Of a DNA stretch of 64,000 bases, positions 34,912 through 44,655 are shown piece by piece (position 1 is the first letter of the stretch; the number at the start of each line of letters is the position of its first letter). The notes beneath the pieces were generated by a model. The model made no database searches. It was not told where the DNA came from and worked only from the letters and a program-made list of their open reading frames with translations. A program made the translations under genes and the position numbers. Origin of the DNA: Phycisphaerae bacterium (GTDB lineage: Bacteria; Planctomycetota; Phycisphaerae; Sedimentisphaerales; Anaerobacaceae); NCBI GenBank assembly GCA_030615025.1, contig JAUXAB010000011.1, positions 1 to 64,000 on the forward strand, in the 5' to 3' direction.

Positions 34912-35475
34912 CTATTGTTCAAGCCACTCCTCTTCTTCCACCCGTCTTCGGAGCCGTGTGTTCACTTTTTTTGGCGCTTCCCTTATGTATTTCTGTGCTT
35001 CTTCCTTCCTCTCACCTTTAAGTGTATGCAAATACTCCATAGCATTTTCCACAGAAAAGCCCTTTCCATCGTGTTTGAATTTCGGGGGCAGGTCGGTCCA
35101 AATAACAGCATCAAAGCCATGCTGCTTAGCCCACTCTCTGACAATTTCTCGCACCTTTTCGGAAGTGTTACAACGACATTTTCCATCTACAAGTCTCACG
35201 AAACCTATAGGGCGCTCGGTAATACACCCCTCCCTCTCACGAAGGTCATCAATGGCTTCATCAACTTCTGTTCGCGAACTAACAGCAAATTGTGTTTGTT
35301 TGTTCTCTCCATTCTTCGGGTCAATCACCAGGGTCAAAGCCCCCTTGCGTTTTCTTGATATGCGCGAGAACTCTATCGGAAGAACCGGCCCTTCTTCTTG
35401 CCAGCCTTCCTTCGTAATGGGAAGGTCACGCGTATCCCAAATTAAAGAGCCCCAACCAATTATTGCGATTCTCAT
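34912..35475 (-). CDS. Hypothetical protein, gamma-glutamylcyclotransferase-like N-terminus
   Basis: 187 residues from ATG 35475 (AAGGAG upstream). It begins MRIAIIGWGSLIWDTRDLPI, reminiscent of the YGSL/GWGSL loop of the gamma-glutamylcyclotransferase fold, and continues with EFSRISRKRKGALTLVIDP and DAVIWTDLPPKF. The C-terminus is charged and helical. Enzymatic activity is not established. It stands alone on the minus strand between the Rad50-like gene and the helicase operon. Confidence 0.5.
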   Translation of the reverse strand: MRIAIIGWGSLIWDTRDLPITKEGWQEEGPVLPIEFSRISRKRKGALTLVIDPKNGENKQTQFAVSSRTEVDEAIDDLREREGCITERPIGFVRLVDGKCRCNTSEKVREIVREWAKQHGFDAVIWTDLPPKFKHDGKGFSVENAMEYLHTLKGERKEEAQKYIREAPKKVNTRLRRRVEEEEWLEQ

Positions 35476-35601
35476 ACGTCTCTCCTTGTGCACTTAAATT
35501 GGCTTCTGCCATCTTAGATTACGAAGTTTCTATTTAAAAACAAGGCATATGTAGTTACAAAAGAACTATATTCACCCCGGCAGCAGCCGGAGACATCATG
35601 A

Positions 35602-37689
35602 TTACCCTCTATCACCGAATAGCAACAGTTGCTCACTTCCGGATGCAGCGTTTTTGCTCCTGCGTCTGGTTCTTTTCTTTTTCAGGAAGCTTTCCGGATC
35701 AAGGTAAAAGAGCATACCCTCTGGCGTGGCTTCTTCAATGTAACCGGCAGCATTTTTCTCGTTCAACTTCGCCCATATGCTCTCGACCCCTTCTGTCTCC
35801 AGACCATCGACCAGGGTCCTGGCCATCGCGGTTGTCATATCCTCGCCCTGAGTCATCGCAAGCAGTCCTTCCTCGGAAAATTTCCCCTCGATCGCGAGGC
35901 TCGCCTCCAACTTTGAGCCCATCAGGTGCATTGCCCTTTCCTGCATCGTTGGGCGATAATACAAATAATTCACCGTGACCGGCCGCTTTTGCCCTATTCG
36001 CCACGAGCGGCGCGATGCCTGCCTGAGAGTAAAGATGGAATACCCCGTCTGATAGAATGTAAGCTCCGGGAAATCGTAAAGGTCAAGCCCCGTTTGAACC
36101 AGCTTCGGATTTGCTATCACCACATCGGTTCCGGAGTCCACCTTTTTTTTGATCCAATCCTCTCTCTTTTCAGGGGCGACCGAAGCCCTGAGAATCTCCG
36201 CGTCAATTCCCTCGTCCAGAAGCAGCTCTTGCAGCCTGGTGGTTACGTCCTTCGTGCCGGTATACTGAGCATACGTAAACACTTTTCGGCCCTCAGAAAG
36301 ATTGTCTTTGATTAGCTCTATGAGCTTTTGCTCTTTATTGTAAACCCTGTCTTTCGACAGTTCCATCGGCTCCACCACTATTTGCCCGGTGTGGGGATGG
36401 ATGATCGGTCCATTATCGAACGGCCTGTCCGGATAAGAGAGAAGAGTGTTCACATAAGTTCCGAGCAGGGCCTTGCTGCCTTTGCTCAGGGCTTCTTTGA
36501 CCGCTGACAAAAGCCTGTCCTCAAGAATCCCGTATGCCTCTGCGAGTTCCTCGTCCATTTCAACTCCGTACACGGATTCGGAAATCGGCGGAAGGTCGGA
36601 CACCATATCCTGAAGGGACAGGAAGACCGTCTTGTCGAGCAGGTGCCTGCTGAAGACGAGCGGTGAAACACCGGGCCTCCTTTTCAGAACCGTTTTCCCC
36701 CTTCTGCCCTTTGAGCAAACATTGTCCTGCGGATACGTTCTGGTTACCCGCTCCAAGACGCCATATTTGCTCATCCAGCCCGTGACCTGGCCGTAGTCCA
36801 GGCCCTCTTCCTTCATCGAGGCCGGAGACAGCCTGTACAGCACGTAGAATATGTCGTCCGCGTAACCCCCAAGGAGAGTTCCGGTGAGCCCGATTGTTTT
36901 TCCGCATGCACTCGACAGGGCACCGAACGAATTGCCCTGGGCGGTGCTGCCTCCTTTGAGTTCGTGAACCTCGTCGGCAATGAAGAAATCGAAATACCCG
37001 TTCAGATACCTTTTCACATACTCGGACAGCGGGAATCGCCTCATCCTTTCGTTGTCCGCCTGCCACAGGGCGCCTGCGCAGTCCGGGCAAAACCTTTTGT
37101 TTCTGGTTACGTATTTATAATCTACCGGCACACCGTCACTGTTAACAAGCAGCTCGTTGCAATCAGGGCAGTGGTAGCCGTCCTTGCCTTCGATGACAGC
37201 CGGTCTCCAGGCGTAGCCGAGCTTTGCCTTGTCCTTGCTGACTATGGTATATTCGGGCCTGGCCGGTTTGCCGTTATTCTCAAGGTAAAGCAGGTCGTCA
37301 AGCTTTCTGATGATTCTCGCATCAGCGTCCGGAACGGTTTCTTGAACCTCCCTCTGCCACTTCTTTACCAGGTGTCCGGGACACATCACCAGTGTTCTGG
37401 CCGGTTTCCCGCCGTTCTCGTAAACGTAAGGGACCGCACTTCCGATGATGGTTTTGCCACAGCCCATCTCGCCTACGACAATAGCCGAGTCGTAATCCCG
37501 CAACAGGTTGCACAGACCCATGACCGCGTCCCCCTGGGCCTGGTAGGGTTTCCTCAGAAGCGAGTACAGCTTCCCGTCCCACGCATCTCCGGGATTGAAC
37601 AGAGGTTCGGCACTGCCTTTGATTCCGTCCGCCAGGGCACTGCCATAAGCCTTCAGATATTCGTTCATGCCGCTTATATCTTCGAGCAT
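35602..37689 (-). CDS. SNF2/DEAD-like helicase of the integrative-element type
   Basis: 695 residues. Walker A VVGEMGCGKTIIGSAVPYVY (residues 71-90), VMCPGHLVKKWQREV (motif Ia region), FIADEVHELKGG (motif II), GLTGTLLGG (motif III), VFTYAQYTGTKDVTTRLQ (motif IV) and QASRRSWRIGQKRPV (motif VI). A zinc-ribbon insertion with two CPDC pairs (HCPDCNELL, FCPDCAGAL) interrupts domain 1. Similar helicases accompany DUF6094 methylases on integrative elements. Here it is third in that operon. Role: probably remodelling or protecting element DNA; direct evidence is lacking. Confidence 0.8.
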   Translation of the reverse strand: MLEDISGMNEYLKAYGSALADGIKGSAEPLFNPGDAWDGKLYSLLRKPYQAQGDAVMGLCNLLRDYDSAIVVGEMGCGKTIIGSAVPYVYENGGKPARTLVMCPGHLVKKWQREVQETVPDADARIIRKLDDLLYLENNGKPARPEYTIVSKDKAKLGYAWRPAVIEGKDGYHCPDCNELLVNSDGVPVDYKYVTRNKRFCPDCAGALWQADNERMRRFPLSEYVKRYLNGYFDFFIADEVHELKGGSTAQGNSFGALSSACGKTIGLTGTLLGGYADDIFYVLYRLSPASMKEEGLDYGQVTGWMSKYGVLERVTRTYPQDNVCSKGRRGKTVLKRRPGVSPLVFSRHLLDKTVFLSLQDMVSDLPPISESVYGVEMDEELAEAYGILEDRLLSAVKEALSKGSKALLGTYVNTLLSYPDRPFDNGPIIHPHTGQIVVEPMELSKDRVYNKEQKLIELIKDNLSEGRKVFTYAQYTGTKDVTTRLQELLLDEGIDAEILRASVAPEKREDWIKKKVDSGTDVVIANPKLVQTGLDLYDFPELTFYQTGYSIFTLRQASRRSWRIGQKRPVTVNYLYYRPTMQERAMHLMGSKLEASLAIEGKFSEEGLLAMTQGEDMTTAMARTLVDGLETEGVESIWAKLNEKNAAGYIEEATPEGMLFYLDPESFLKKKRTRRRSKNAASGSEQLLLFGDRG

Positions 37690-37697
37690 TCACATCA

Positions 37698-38243
37698 CTA
37701 AAATGATATTTCACCATTGCTGACCGCCTCCGAAATCAGCGAGTCCAGAACATCCTCATCGAGCGTGAGCGCGAGCACCTTTTTCGTGCCTCGCAGCTCG
37801 TGCACGTGGCCTTCCTTCCTTAGTCTTTTGTAAAGCCAGTCCGACCATTCCGGAATAATGGGAACCGGATAGCTTGACCTTACGGCCTCATACACAAGCC
37901 GGGCGGGATCCTCCTTTTCAACATACAACAGGTTCGCCAGGCCATCGGAGGACTTGAAAAAACCTTCACTGGCGACCACCTGATGGAGCAGCGTGCCTGG
38001 TAACCTGTTGCTCATGATTCTGTATTTCCGGCCATACGATGCCACCGCCTCGATAACCGGCTCCGACATGATCTCTATGCTTCTGCCGCTTACCAGCGCA
38101 CTGGTTATGGCTTTGACGTTGCTGTCATGGCCCGCGACCGAGAGCAGGTAAAGATACGAATACTCATCGTGGGCGTAGCCGTCGGTGAAGGCCTCGACGT
38201 CTATGCCATTGCCGTAGTCCCGGAACCTGACCTTTTCCAGCAT
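37698..38243 (-). CDS. Hypothetical element protein between methylase and helicase
   Basis: 181 residues from ATG 38243. Words: VRFRDYGNGIDVEAFTDGYA, AGHDSNVKAITSALVSGRSI, YPVPIIPEWSDWLYKRLRKE and, at the C-terminus, LTLDEDVLDSLISEAVSNGE. No family recognised. Spacing to the methylase (6 bases) and helicase (8 bases) shows one operon and suggests it is a constant partner of the pair. Confidence 0.65.
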   Translation of the reverse strand: MLEKVRFRDYGNGIDVEAFTDGYAHDEYSYLYLLSVAGHDSNVKAITSALVSGRSIEIMSEPVIEAVASYGRKYRIMSNRLPGTLLHQVVASEGFFKSSDGLANLLYVEKEDPARLVYEAVRSSYPVPIIPEWSDWLYKRLRKEGHVHELRGTKKVLALTLDEDVLDSLISEAVSNGEISF

Positions 38244-38249
38244 CAAAAA

Positions 38250-39263
38250 TCACATCAGGTTCTTTATCTCCCCGTCTTGAGTCAGCACTTTTATGGAAAC
38301 CCTGTACCTTTCAACCTCCCGTTCGATCAGGACATCGCCCTGGTATTCCTGCTCCGTGTGGGTGACTTTCTCGACCTTGCCCCTGACAACGTGCCTGTCC
38401 TCACCCTCGCCGACCCTCCCGTCCAGACACCCGCTTGCCAGCAATAATCCCAGGTGCCCGGTATGCAGGGGCAGCGGTGGGCGGCTAACGCCGTCTTTGC
38501 TGTTGTGCCCGTCCCGGTTAATCTTTCGCCACAGGGCCGAGGACATCAGCTCCTTTTCCAGCTCCGCCTCGTCTATCAGGATTGACCTGAACAGCTTTAC
38601 TTCGGGCGACCCTGGCAGCTCGTACACCGGCTCGTCCAGATAAGGGATTTCGGGAAGTCCGGTGCGTGAGATAGCGAACAGTTTTCCGAAGGAATTATCG
38701 TCCAGGCCGTTCCTGGGTTTTTTTCTGCCAAACAAAACTATCTGCCTGAATTTTTCATATTCCCCGTCCTGGAACCTGTACGTGTTGAAATCCTCGAACC
38801 GGTATGACAGGATTTTCGCAACGTCTTCGGTAACTCTCGACTGCGGGACTATGTAAACCAGAACGCCCTCTGGCAGCAGATACCTGATCGTTCCTCTCAG
38901 AAAGGCCTTCTCCGTTCTCTCGTGCCTTGACTCGTCTAACGCGCTGCTATCCTGCCAGTCGTAAGGCGGGTTCAAAAAAAGGCAGGAGTATGCGTTATTG
39001 CTTATCCTTACATCCTCGTAACCGCAGTGCAGCATGTGGTCGAGCGTGTCTTTTGCCTGTTTCGCCCTGTACTCGTCAAGTTCTATTCCGTATGTGGTCG
39101 CGTTAGCGCCGTCCACAACATTCCTCAAAGCCGTGCCCTCACCACAGCACGGGTCCAGGATGTTGACGTTTTCAGAGGGAAAGCTGAGAAAGGTCCTTAT
39201 CCGCTCCGCCACGGACAATGGTGTGGGGTAATACCCCATCTTGATTCTTCCTTCCGGCCTCAT
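38250..39263 (-). CDS. DUF6094-type N6-adenine methyltransferase-like protein
   Basis: 337 residues from ATG 39263, ribosome site AAGGTGAT. It opens MGYYPTPLSVAERI and carries ILDPCCGEGTALRNV (SAM-binding motif I) and CLFLNPPYDW (catalytic NPPY), the class I amino-MTase pair. This YYPTP...DPCCGEG combination is typical of DUF6094 proteins of integrative elements, found next to a SNF2-like helicase as here. It probably methylates adenine in DNA; whether it protects the element or has another role is unknown. No cognate endonuclease is adjacent, so a classical restriction system is unlikely. Confidence 0.8.
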   Translation of the reverse strand: MRPEGRIKMGYYPTPLSVAERIRTFLSFPSENVNILDPCCGEGTALRNVVDGANATTYGIELDEYRAKQAKDTLDHMLHCGYEDVRISNNAYSCLFLNPPYDWQDSSALDESRHERTEKAFLRGTIRYLLPEGVLVYIVPQSRVTEDVAKILSYRFEDFNTYRFQDGEYEKFRQIVLFGRKKPRNGLDDNSFGKLFAISRTGLPEIPYLDEPVYELPGSPEVKLFRSILIDEAELEKELMSSALWRKINRDGHNSKDGVSRPPLPLHTGHLGLLLASGCLDGRVGEGEDRHVVRGKVEKVTHTEQEYQGDVLIEREVERYRVSIKVLTQDGEIKNLM

Positions 39264-39429
39264 GTCAATCACCTTATGTTACACTGTCAAGGAATGCGCC
39301 AGCCAGGATTTTTTATGTATCGTACGGAGCTTGCCGATCGTGCGAATAGGCGAAATCAACTATAAATCCGATTCAAAGCCTACTTTGTTCTTCTTTCACC
39401 GTAAAGTGCCCTTCTCGGCTCATTTCTCT

Positions 39430-39738
39430 TCAGATTTTGAATAGCTCCGGTGCGATCTCTTTCAAGGTCTTCGGCTGCCAGTAAAGGTCACGCTCGATGG
39501 GAAGGCCCATCGGACCTTTGACACCTTCAAGCTCGGATAGGCTGAAATATCCAAGCTCTTTTTCAAATCCTTCCACCAGGCCAAAGAACGTATCTTCACC
39601 ATCGTACTCGGTTGCGTAAAAAGTCCAGTTTGAATCGGGGGTGAAGTACTTGGCATAGGCCACAGCATTGCTTCCCAGCTTCTCCTATTCATACAAACGC
39701 GGAAGCTTTCCCATCAGCTCTTCCGTCATTAACTTCAA
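39430..39738 (-). pseudogene. DUF2958 protein gene interrupted by an in-frame TAG
   Basis: Read from TTG 39738 (GAAAGGAG upstream) it gives MKLMTEELMGKLPRLYE, then TAG at 39687-39685, then EKLGSNAVAYAKYFTPDSNW and GYFSLSELEG to TGA. The part after TAG is a full DUF2958 core, and the part before it fits the usual start of the family, which as I recall reads on from LYE with Q or another residue. So one CAG-to-TAG change, or recoding, separates an otherwise intact gene of 102 codons. Internal re-initiation (GTG 39663) could still make a 77-residue product. DUF2958 genes are typical cargo of integrative elements and plasmids. Confidence 0.75.
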
Positions 39739-39989
39739 AAGAACACTCTCCTTTCTTCTGAACAGGTTTATTCTCCAATAACGCTTGAACCTTTTCCTGA
39801 AGCCTTGCTTTTCATGCTGTTAAGCTTAAGAAGCGATTTTGTTCCACTGAACAGGTCAAAACACCCTGGGGCCCCAGCCGGAGAAATTGCCCCCCTGCAT
39901 CCCCAATTTCACCGGCTGCCCAAACTGTTTTGATATTTAACAACCAACTGCGTCAAAAGGATACGTACCTCAAGTGAACGAACGGCAAC

Positions 39990-40661
39990 GTGCTTCTCAC
40001 TTTAGCGTTTATTAAGGGACTTCCAAATCTCAATGCTTGTTTTTCATGGTGGGATATGCATGGTAAAAAGAGAACGGGGCAAAAGATATACGACACGTAC
40101 AGGCCATACCCTGTGAGCTTCGATTCGAAGGAAAACGGCTATTCCCTCGAAACACCTGAAAAAGACCGGCATTGCTCAACTGACGGCATCATTTCTGACT
40201 TTCAACAGGATTTTGATAATCTCGTGGCTGGCCCCGACCAGCCGAATCCATTTCAACAAAAACCGACACCCTCCAATGATGAAAGTGGCATGCGACCACT
40301 TCGTCTGCTAAATTCTTTGTTTGCCGACCGGCTTAGCTTTCTTCAGAATGCTCTTGATGAACTCGAAGCCGCTAAAAAGGAAAGGGAACAACTAATCCGG
40401 TATGCCCTGGACGAGCTTGACCCGGAAATACGGGAGTGCGAAGTATCCCTATCGGCACTGAAGGCCGCCCTGAACTATACCGAACGCAGACGCAACCTCG
40501 AACGCAGGCTGTTTGAACTGAAACGCGAACGCAGGCGTGAAGCCCTGCTTAGCTGGCGTGACATTACCTTGCTGAAAAGTGAGATTCGTAAGCTCAGCAA
40601 GGAGATTGATGCACTCACCTCTACCGTAAGAACGGCTGAAAACCGTAAAGCTCCAACGTGA
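39990..40661 (+). CDS. Coiled-coil protein preceding the HerA-like ATPase
   Basis: Up to 223 residues; ATG 40056 (MHGKKRTGQKIYD) may be the real start because GGTGGGA precedes it. The first half is polar and probably disordered; the second half, from about residue 110 of the long form, is a continuous coiled coil (ADRLSFLQNALDELEAAKKE and following). Its stop overlaps the GTG of the next gene (GTGA), so it is coupled to the HerA-like ATPase. Function unknown; a partner or adaptor role is the natural guess. Confidence 0.6.
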   Translation: MLLTLAFIKGLPNLNACFSWWDMHGKKRTGQKIYDTYRPYPVSFDSKENGYSLETPEKDRHCSTDGIISDFQQDFDNLVAGPDQPNPFQQKPTPSNDESGMRPLRLLNSLFADRLSFLQNALDELEAAKKEREQLIRYALDELDPEIRECEVSLSALKAALNYTERRRNLERRLFELKRERRREALLSWRDITLLKSEIRKLSKEIDALTSTVRTAENRKAPT

Positions 40662-42613
40662 TTCGTATGTACTCTGAAGAATTCAAATCCCTGCTCGCGA
40701 AGCTCAGGCCCGTAATAGGCGAGATGGCAGACGCGTTCTGGCTGACTGCCCTGCTTGACCCGCATCAGGAGCAGAATATTCACGCCGTTGCCCAGGCTAT
40801 GGCAGCAGAGCTGCTGGATGAAAGTTATGTTCGAAAGCATATCCTGCTTGAGCCCCCTCCGCGAGACAAGGCCGAAGGCAGGTATCCGCTCGGAGCTGTA
40901 GTTTACGCCGATAAATCGCTACATCCTTTTGGCCTGCGGGAAGGGGACATGCCCCAGCACATAGCAATCCTGGGTCGTTCCGGTGCAGGTAAAACTAACG
41001 TCGCTTACCTGCTCGTATGGAGCCTGTTGAAAGCAGGAAAACCGTTCATCATCCTTGACTGGCGTGGAACCTACAAACACTTTCTGAACAGACCGGAGTA
41101 TGAGAACATCCACCTTTTCTCTCTGGGCCAGGACGAATCGCTATGCTTCAATCCACTCGACCCCCCTTCGAACCTTCCGGACAGTCAGCGGGAGGCATAC
41201 TTGCGGGACATAGTCTCTGTCATTACCACGACTTACCTGCCAGGTCATCACCTGCTCAGCACGCGTGGAGTGGAATATTTCTTCCTTAAAGCCCTCTACC
41301 TTCTCGGCGCCGAGAGAGACAAACCGGTAACCTTCAATGACATTTTCAATTACATCAAAGGCTACAACGCAGATTCCAGGGAAAAGGACTGGAAGGTTTC
41401 AGCACTCAATATCCTCTTCAAATTGACGACCGGCCCTATCGGTCGGCTTACAAATTCCGATGGTCCAACAAACCTTGCGGATATCCTCGACAGGCCAGCG
41501 ATTCTTGAACTGCTAAGTCTGGGGAGCGAAACCGACAGGGCACTGTTTACTCAAACTTTCCTTCTCTGGCTTTACTATTACCGTCTCGCAGAAGGGAAAT
41601 CGCCAACTTTCAAACACGCGGTCATAATCGAGGAAGCACATAACCTGTTCCTTCGTCGGCCCGGTGCCGAGCAGTCCGTCCACGACCTCATGCTCAGGCA
41701 GATGCGGGAACTTGGGGAGAGCTTAATACTTCTCGACCAGAATCCGAGTCTCTTAACCATTCCGGCACTCGGGAACACGGGCGTAAGCATCTGCCTGAAC
41801 CTCAAACACGGAGATGACGTGGAGGCTGCCGGAAAAGCATTGACCCTTCCTCGCGAGAACTGGGACTATATCGGAAGACTGCCTGTTGGACATGCAATAG
41901 TCAAGTTGCAAGACAGGTGGGTGACTCCTTTTCTCGCGCGTTTCCCTCTGTTTCCCATTATTAACGATAAGAAACCAGCTCCAGCGGAGAAATGTCATTC
42001 GGCAAGTGATTCCCTGCAAAGAAAGGTTGCCGAGCTTCAGTTGACCCTGGACGAGGCTGTTCGGGCCCTTTCCGTGACAGACAGAAGGGAAAAGGAAACA
42101 GAGGAAATCGCCCCGCGAGAGAGTGATTTGCTGGTCGATATTGCCGGGCATCCTCTGGCCGTTGTCACGGAGAGGTATCGACGCCTTGGCTGGAGCGCCC
42201 ACACTGGAACAAAAATCAAACGGAGCTTACTGGAAAAGGATTTGATAAAGCAGGAGAAGGTCAGCGTGCCTAACGGGAGTGTCACGCTGTTGAAGGTTAG
42301 CAAGAAAGGAAAGAGCTTGCTGGAATTGCAGGGCGTTCAGATTAGACTTCTTCCCAAGAATGCAAGCCTTGAGCATGAGTACTGGAAGAAGATAGTAGCA
42401 GAAAAATACCGAAGCAAGGGCTACAAGGTAGAAGAGGAAGTACCCATCGGCGATGGCAGGGCAATCGACCTGGTTGCCTCAAAGGACTGTAAGAGGATAG
42501 CGATTGAAATTGAGACCGGGAAGTCAGATGTTGAGAGGAATATCAAGAAGTGTGAGGACGCCGGGTTTGATGATGTAGTAGTAGCCAGAACGGCCCAGAG
42601 ACAAAACGCCTGA
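40658..42613 (+). CDS. HerA/FtsK-like ATPase with wHTH and C-terminal PD-(D/E)XK-like domain
   Basis: 651 residues. Walker A HIAILGRSGAGKTNVAYLLV (about residue 106) and Walker B HAVIIEEAHNLF (about 325) with RQMRELGESLILLDQNP are typical of HerA/VirB4-type DNA pumps. Residues about 480-560 form a winged helix (HPLAVVTERYRRLGWSAHTG ... LEKDLIKQEKV). The last 90 residues, GDGRAIDLVASKD and RIAIEIETGKSDV, fit a PD-(D/E)XK nuclease core with Asp and ExE. HerA normally pairs with a separate NurA nuclease; here pump and nuclease-like domain are in one chain. It may drive element transfer, replication or defence. Confidence 0.72.
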   Translation: MIRMYSEEFKSLLAKLRPVIGEMADAFWLTALLDPHQEQNIHAVAQAMAAELLDESYVRKHILLEPPPRDKAEGRYPLGAVVYADKSLHPFGLREGDMPQHIAILGRSGAGKTNVAYLLVWSLLKAGKPFIILDWRGTYKHFLNRPEYENIHLFSLGQDESLCFNPLDPPSNLPDSQREAYLRDIVSVITTTYLPGHHLLSTRGVEYFFLKALYLLGAERDKPVTFNDIFNYIKGYNADSREKDWKVSALNILFKLTTGPIGRLTNSDGPTNLADILDRPAILELLSLGSETDRALFTQTFLLWLYYYRLAEGKSPTFKHAVIIEEAHNLFLRRPGAEQSVHDLMLRQMRELGESLILLDQNPSLLTIPALGNTGVSICLNLKHGDDVEAAGKALTLPRENWDYIGRLPVGHAIVKLQDRWVTPFLARFPLFPIINDKKPAPAEKCHSASDSLQRKVAELQLTLDEAVRALSVTDRREKETEEIAPRESDLLVDIAGHPLAVVTERYRRLGWSAHTGTKIKRSLLEKDLIKQEKVSVPNGSVTLLKVSKKGKSLLELQGVQIRLLPKNASLEHEYWKKIVAEKYRSKGYKVEEEVPIGDGRAIDLVASKDCKRIAIEIETGKSDVERNIKKCEDAGFDDVVVARTAQRQNA

Positions 42614-42710
42614 TAATGCTACGGCATACTGCGTCACATGTTCTTCTTGACGCAAAAAGTGAAGATACCCGTTAACGTAGGCAAAGCTTCGCTTGTGCAT
42701 ATGAGAAACG

Positions 42711-44423
42711 CTATTTTATGATGAATTCTTTAAAGATTTTCTTTGTTCTTAGGTTTAACTCAGCAATTTCAGTCTTACATTCTGTAAGAATATTGCTCAT
42801 CGTTTTTTGATTCTGTAAGTATGTGTTATAGTATTCCACTTTGTCTTTGTCCCAGGCCTTGTAGATACATTCAAAATATTTATTTATAATGCTTCTGGTT
42901 TTTCTGAGAAATTTCTGATATTCAACATCAGATGAATTCTCGCAAAAAGATACGAAGTCCCTTTCCCAATACCTGCTTTGACCCATCGATTGATAAACAA
43001 AGGCTAAAACATAATGTAACGCCCTGTTTTTGAAGACCCAATCTTTATCGAAGGAATGAAACTTTTTTCGGTACCCTACATATGTATTCCTAATAAGATG
43101 GTAAAGGTGAAACGGAGCCAAACAGTTAAACGTTGACAGGTTCGGAACAAAAAGTTCATCGTAATAGTCCCCAAAGAACATATCACTTCCCTTAGATAAG
43201 GCAATTGCAGGACCCTTTTTTAGTATCGCTAGTAGTTTTGCTATGAGTTCGTTGTTTAGTACATTCCCGTTAAACTCGCTCTTTAACGCAGGGAATTTCT
43301 TTGCCATTTTGCTGTATTCTTCTCCGCGCTTAATTTCGTAAAAATAACCCTGTCGCCGAAATTCATGTTTCAATCTTATTTGCACAGGATCATTTGACTT
43401 CAAATCTCGATTTCGTACAGGATTGGAAGAATTTTGATATAGAGTTAAAAAATTCACAAATTCATGGTCTACACTCTCAATTACCCGTACCATTACTTCG
43501 CCTTTTAATTCACCCTCATATTTTTCGATGCTCTTAACTGTCTGGCATCCATTAACAATTTGCGGATTTTCTAATCTGATATACCCCCTTTCCATCACAA
43601 TATTGGCTTTATCACAAAGGACTGTAATACCATTATTATAATACCAAAAATTGGTTGCATCTTTATCTAAAGTCTCAAGAATTTTTTTGTTCGTTCTCGA
43701 TTTTCCTAAAAAGTTTCGAACATTTTTTCTAAATAAACGATCCCCATATTTATTTACCAAGCTACAAATTTCCTCTGCCAAAACAGTCAAAACCCATGAT
43801 TTATTGCCAGATGTTTTAATGATTGATTTATCGGAGTCAACAAAGGGAAGATGATAAACACCCAAACTTGGTGTAAAATCCCTCATTTTATCTTGGTATA
43901 ATTGTATAATCCTGTCGTAGTGATAAATACTAAAATCATTTTCCGCAAATCCTAAAGTATTATAAACTAAATCATCTAAGTGAGGTGCATTTCTATGCGT
44001 TGAAATGAATATTAATTCCAACAAGTATTTCTTCCTCCTAATTACCTCAAAGGCTTTTTCCAATAGTCTCTTAGCAACTTGATTGCCCTTCTTGATTGCT
44101 GGTTTCAGTGACGCCTTCGAATCAAAATAATTTTTAACCGATGCAAGGAGTTTAATCTCATTATCACTAATTTGAACTTTACCGCCAGCACGCTCGTATT
44201 TAGATTGAATTATTATTACCTTTAATTCTATGGGGTCAATAATTACAGCATCAACTCCCTTGTCATGCGTGCCATCGCATATCGAGTTTAAGATCTCATC
44301 TTTAGAATATCCGAAAGCAGTTTCGATGAACCAAAAAATGAATGCATGATAATCTGCCAGGTTGTTATCCAATCCAATATCCTCGATTTGTTTTTGCAGG
44401 GTTCTGAAATTGTTGCTGACCAT
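42711..44423 (-). CDS. AIPR-family abortive infection protein
   Basis: 570 residues from ATG 44423, with GGAGTGAT upstream; ATG 44447 is in frame but leaves that site inside the gene. The AIPR core is clear: LFRKNVRNFLG, then NFWYYNNGITVLCDKANI and NPQIVNGCQTVKSIEK. The N-terminus (KGVDAVIIDP ... VIIIQSKYE) looks like a PD-(D/E)XK nuclease with Asp and QSK. AIPR proteins were found as abortive-infection phage resistance determinants in Lactococcus. It stands alone and is AT-richer than its neighbours, suggesting separate acquisition. Confidence 0.82.
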   Translation of the reverse strand: MVSNNFRTLQKQIEDIGLDNNLADYHAFIFWFIETAFGYSKDEILNSICDGTHDKGVDAVIIDPIELKVIIIQSKYERAGGKVQISDNEIKLLASVKNYFDSKASLKPAIKKGNQVAKRLLEKAFEVIRRKKYLLELIFISTHRNAPHLDDLVYNTLGFAENDFSIYHYDRIIQLYQDKMRDFTPSLGVYHLPFVDSDKSIIKTSGNKSWVLTVLAEEICSLVNKYGDRLFRKNVRNFLGKSRTNKKILETLDKDATNFWYYNNGITVLCDKANIVMERGYIRLENPQIVNGCQTVKSIEKYEGELKGEVMVRVIESVDHEFVNFLTLYQNSSNPVRNRDLKSNDPVQIRLKHEFRRQGYFYEIKRGEEYSKMAKKFPALKSEFNGNVLNNELIAKLLAILKKGPAIALSKGSDMFFGDYYDELFVPNLSTFNCLAPFHLYHLIRNTYVGYRKKFHSFDKDWVFKNRALHYVLAFVYQSMGQSRYWERDFVSFCENSSDVEYQKFLRKTRSIINKYFECIYKAWDKDKVEYYNTYLQNQKTMSNILTECKTEIAELNLRTKKIFKEFIIK

Positions 44424-44590
44424 ATTTATCACTCCTATCACATGCAAATCTTTTTGACTTCTATGCTACAGCATTTAATTCAACCATTTTCTATCATTCT
44501 GAATAGATCTACGTGAGCGAACTTATATAAGATTTGTTATTTATCTCTTTTGCTTATGAAAATACTTTAATTCCGTCTTCCGGTCAATAA

Positions 44591-44655
44591 TTATCCGCAC
44601 AAACCGCACCCTATGTAAAAAAGCTTTTAAACCTTATCGGCATAACCTTCTGCGT
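44591..44655 (+). promoter_or_regulatory. Second copy of the Orc1-type box and TATA element
   Basis: ttatccgcacaaaccgca at 44591-44608 and a TATA-like cttttaaacc at 44624-44633 precede ATG 44656. The real orc1-like gene has ttatccgcacaaacggca at 59950-59967 and tttataaaa at 59982 before ATG 60014. Box-to-start distances are 65 and 64 bases. The shared box could be an origin recognition or autoregulatory site. Confidence 0.7.

Noticed and set aside
35602-39263. A DISARM or restriction-modification system (helicase plus methylase)
   Set aside because: No DUF1998 helicase, no DrmB/DrmC and no restriction endonuclease are adjacent; the DUF6094/SNF2 pairing is typical of integrative elements.
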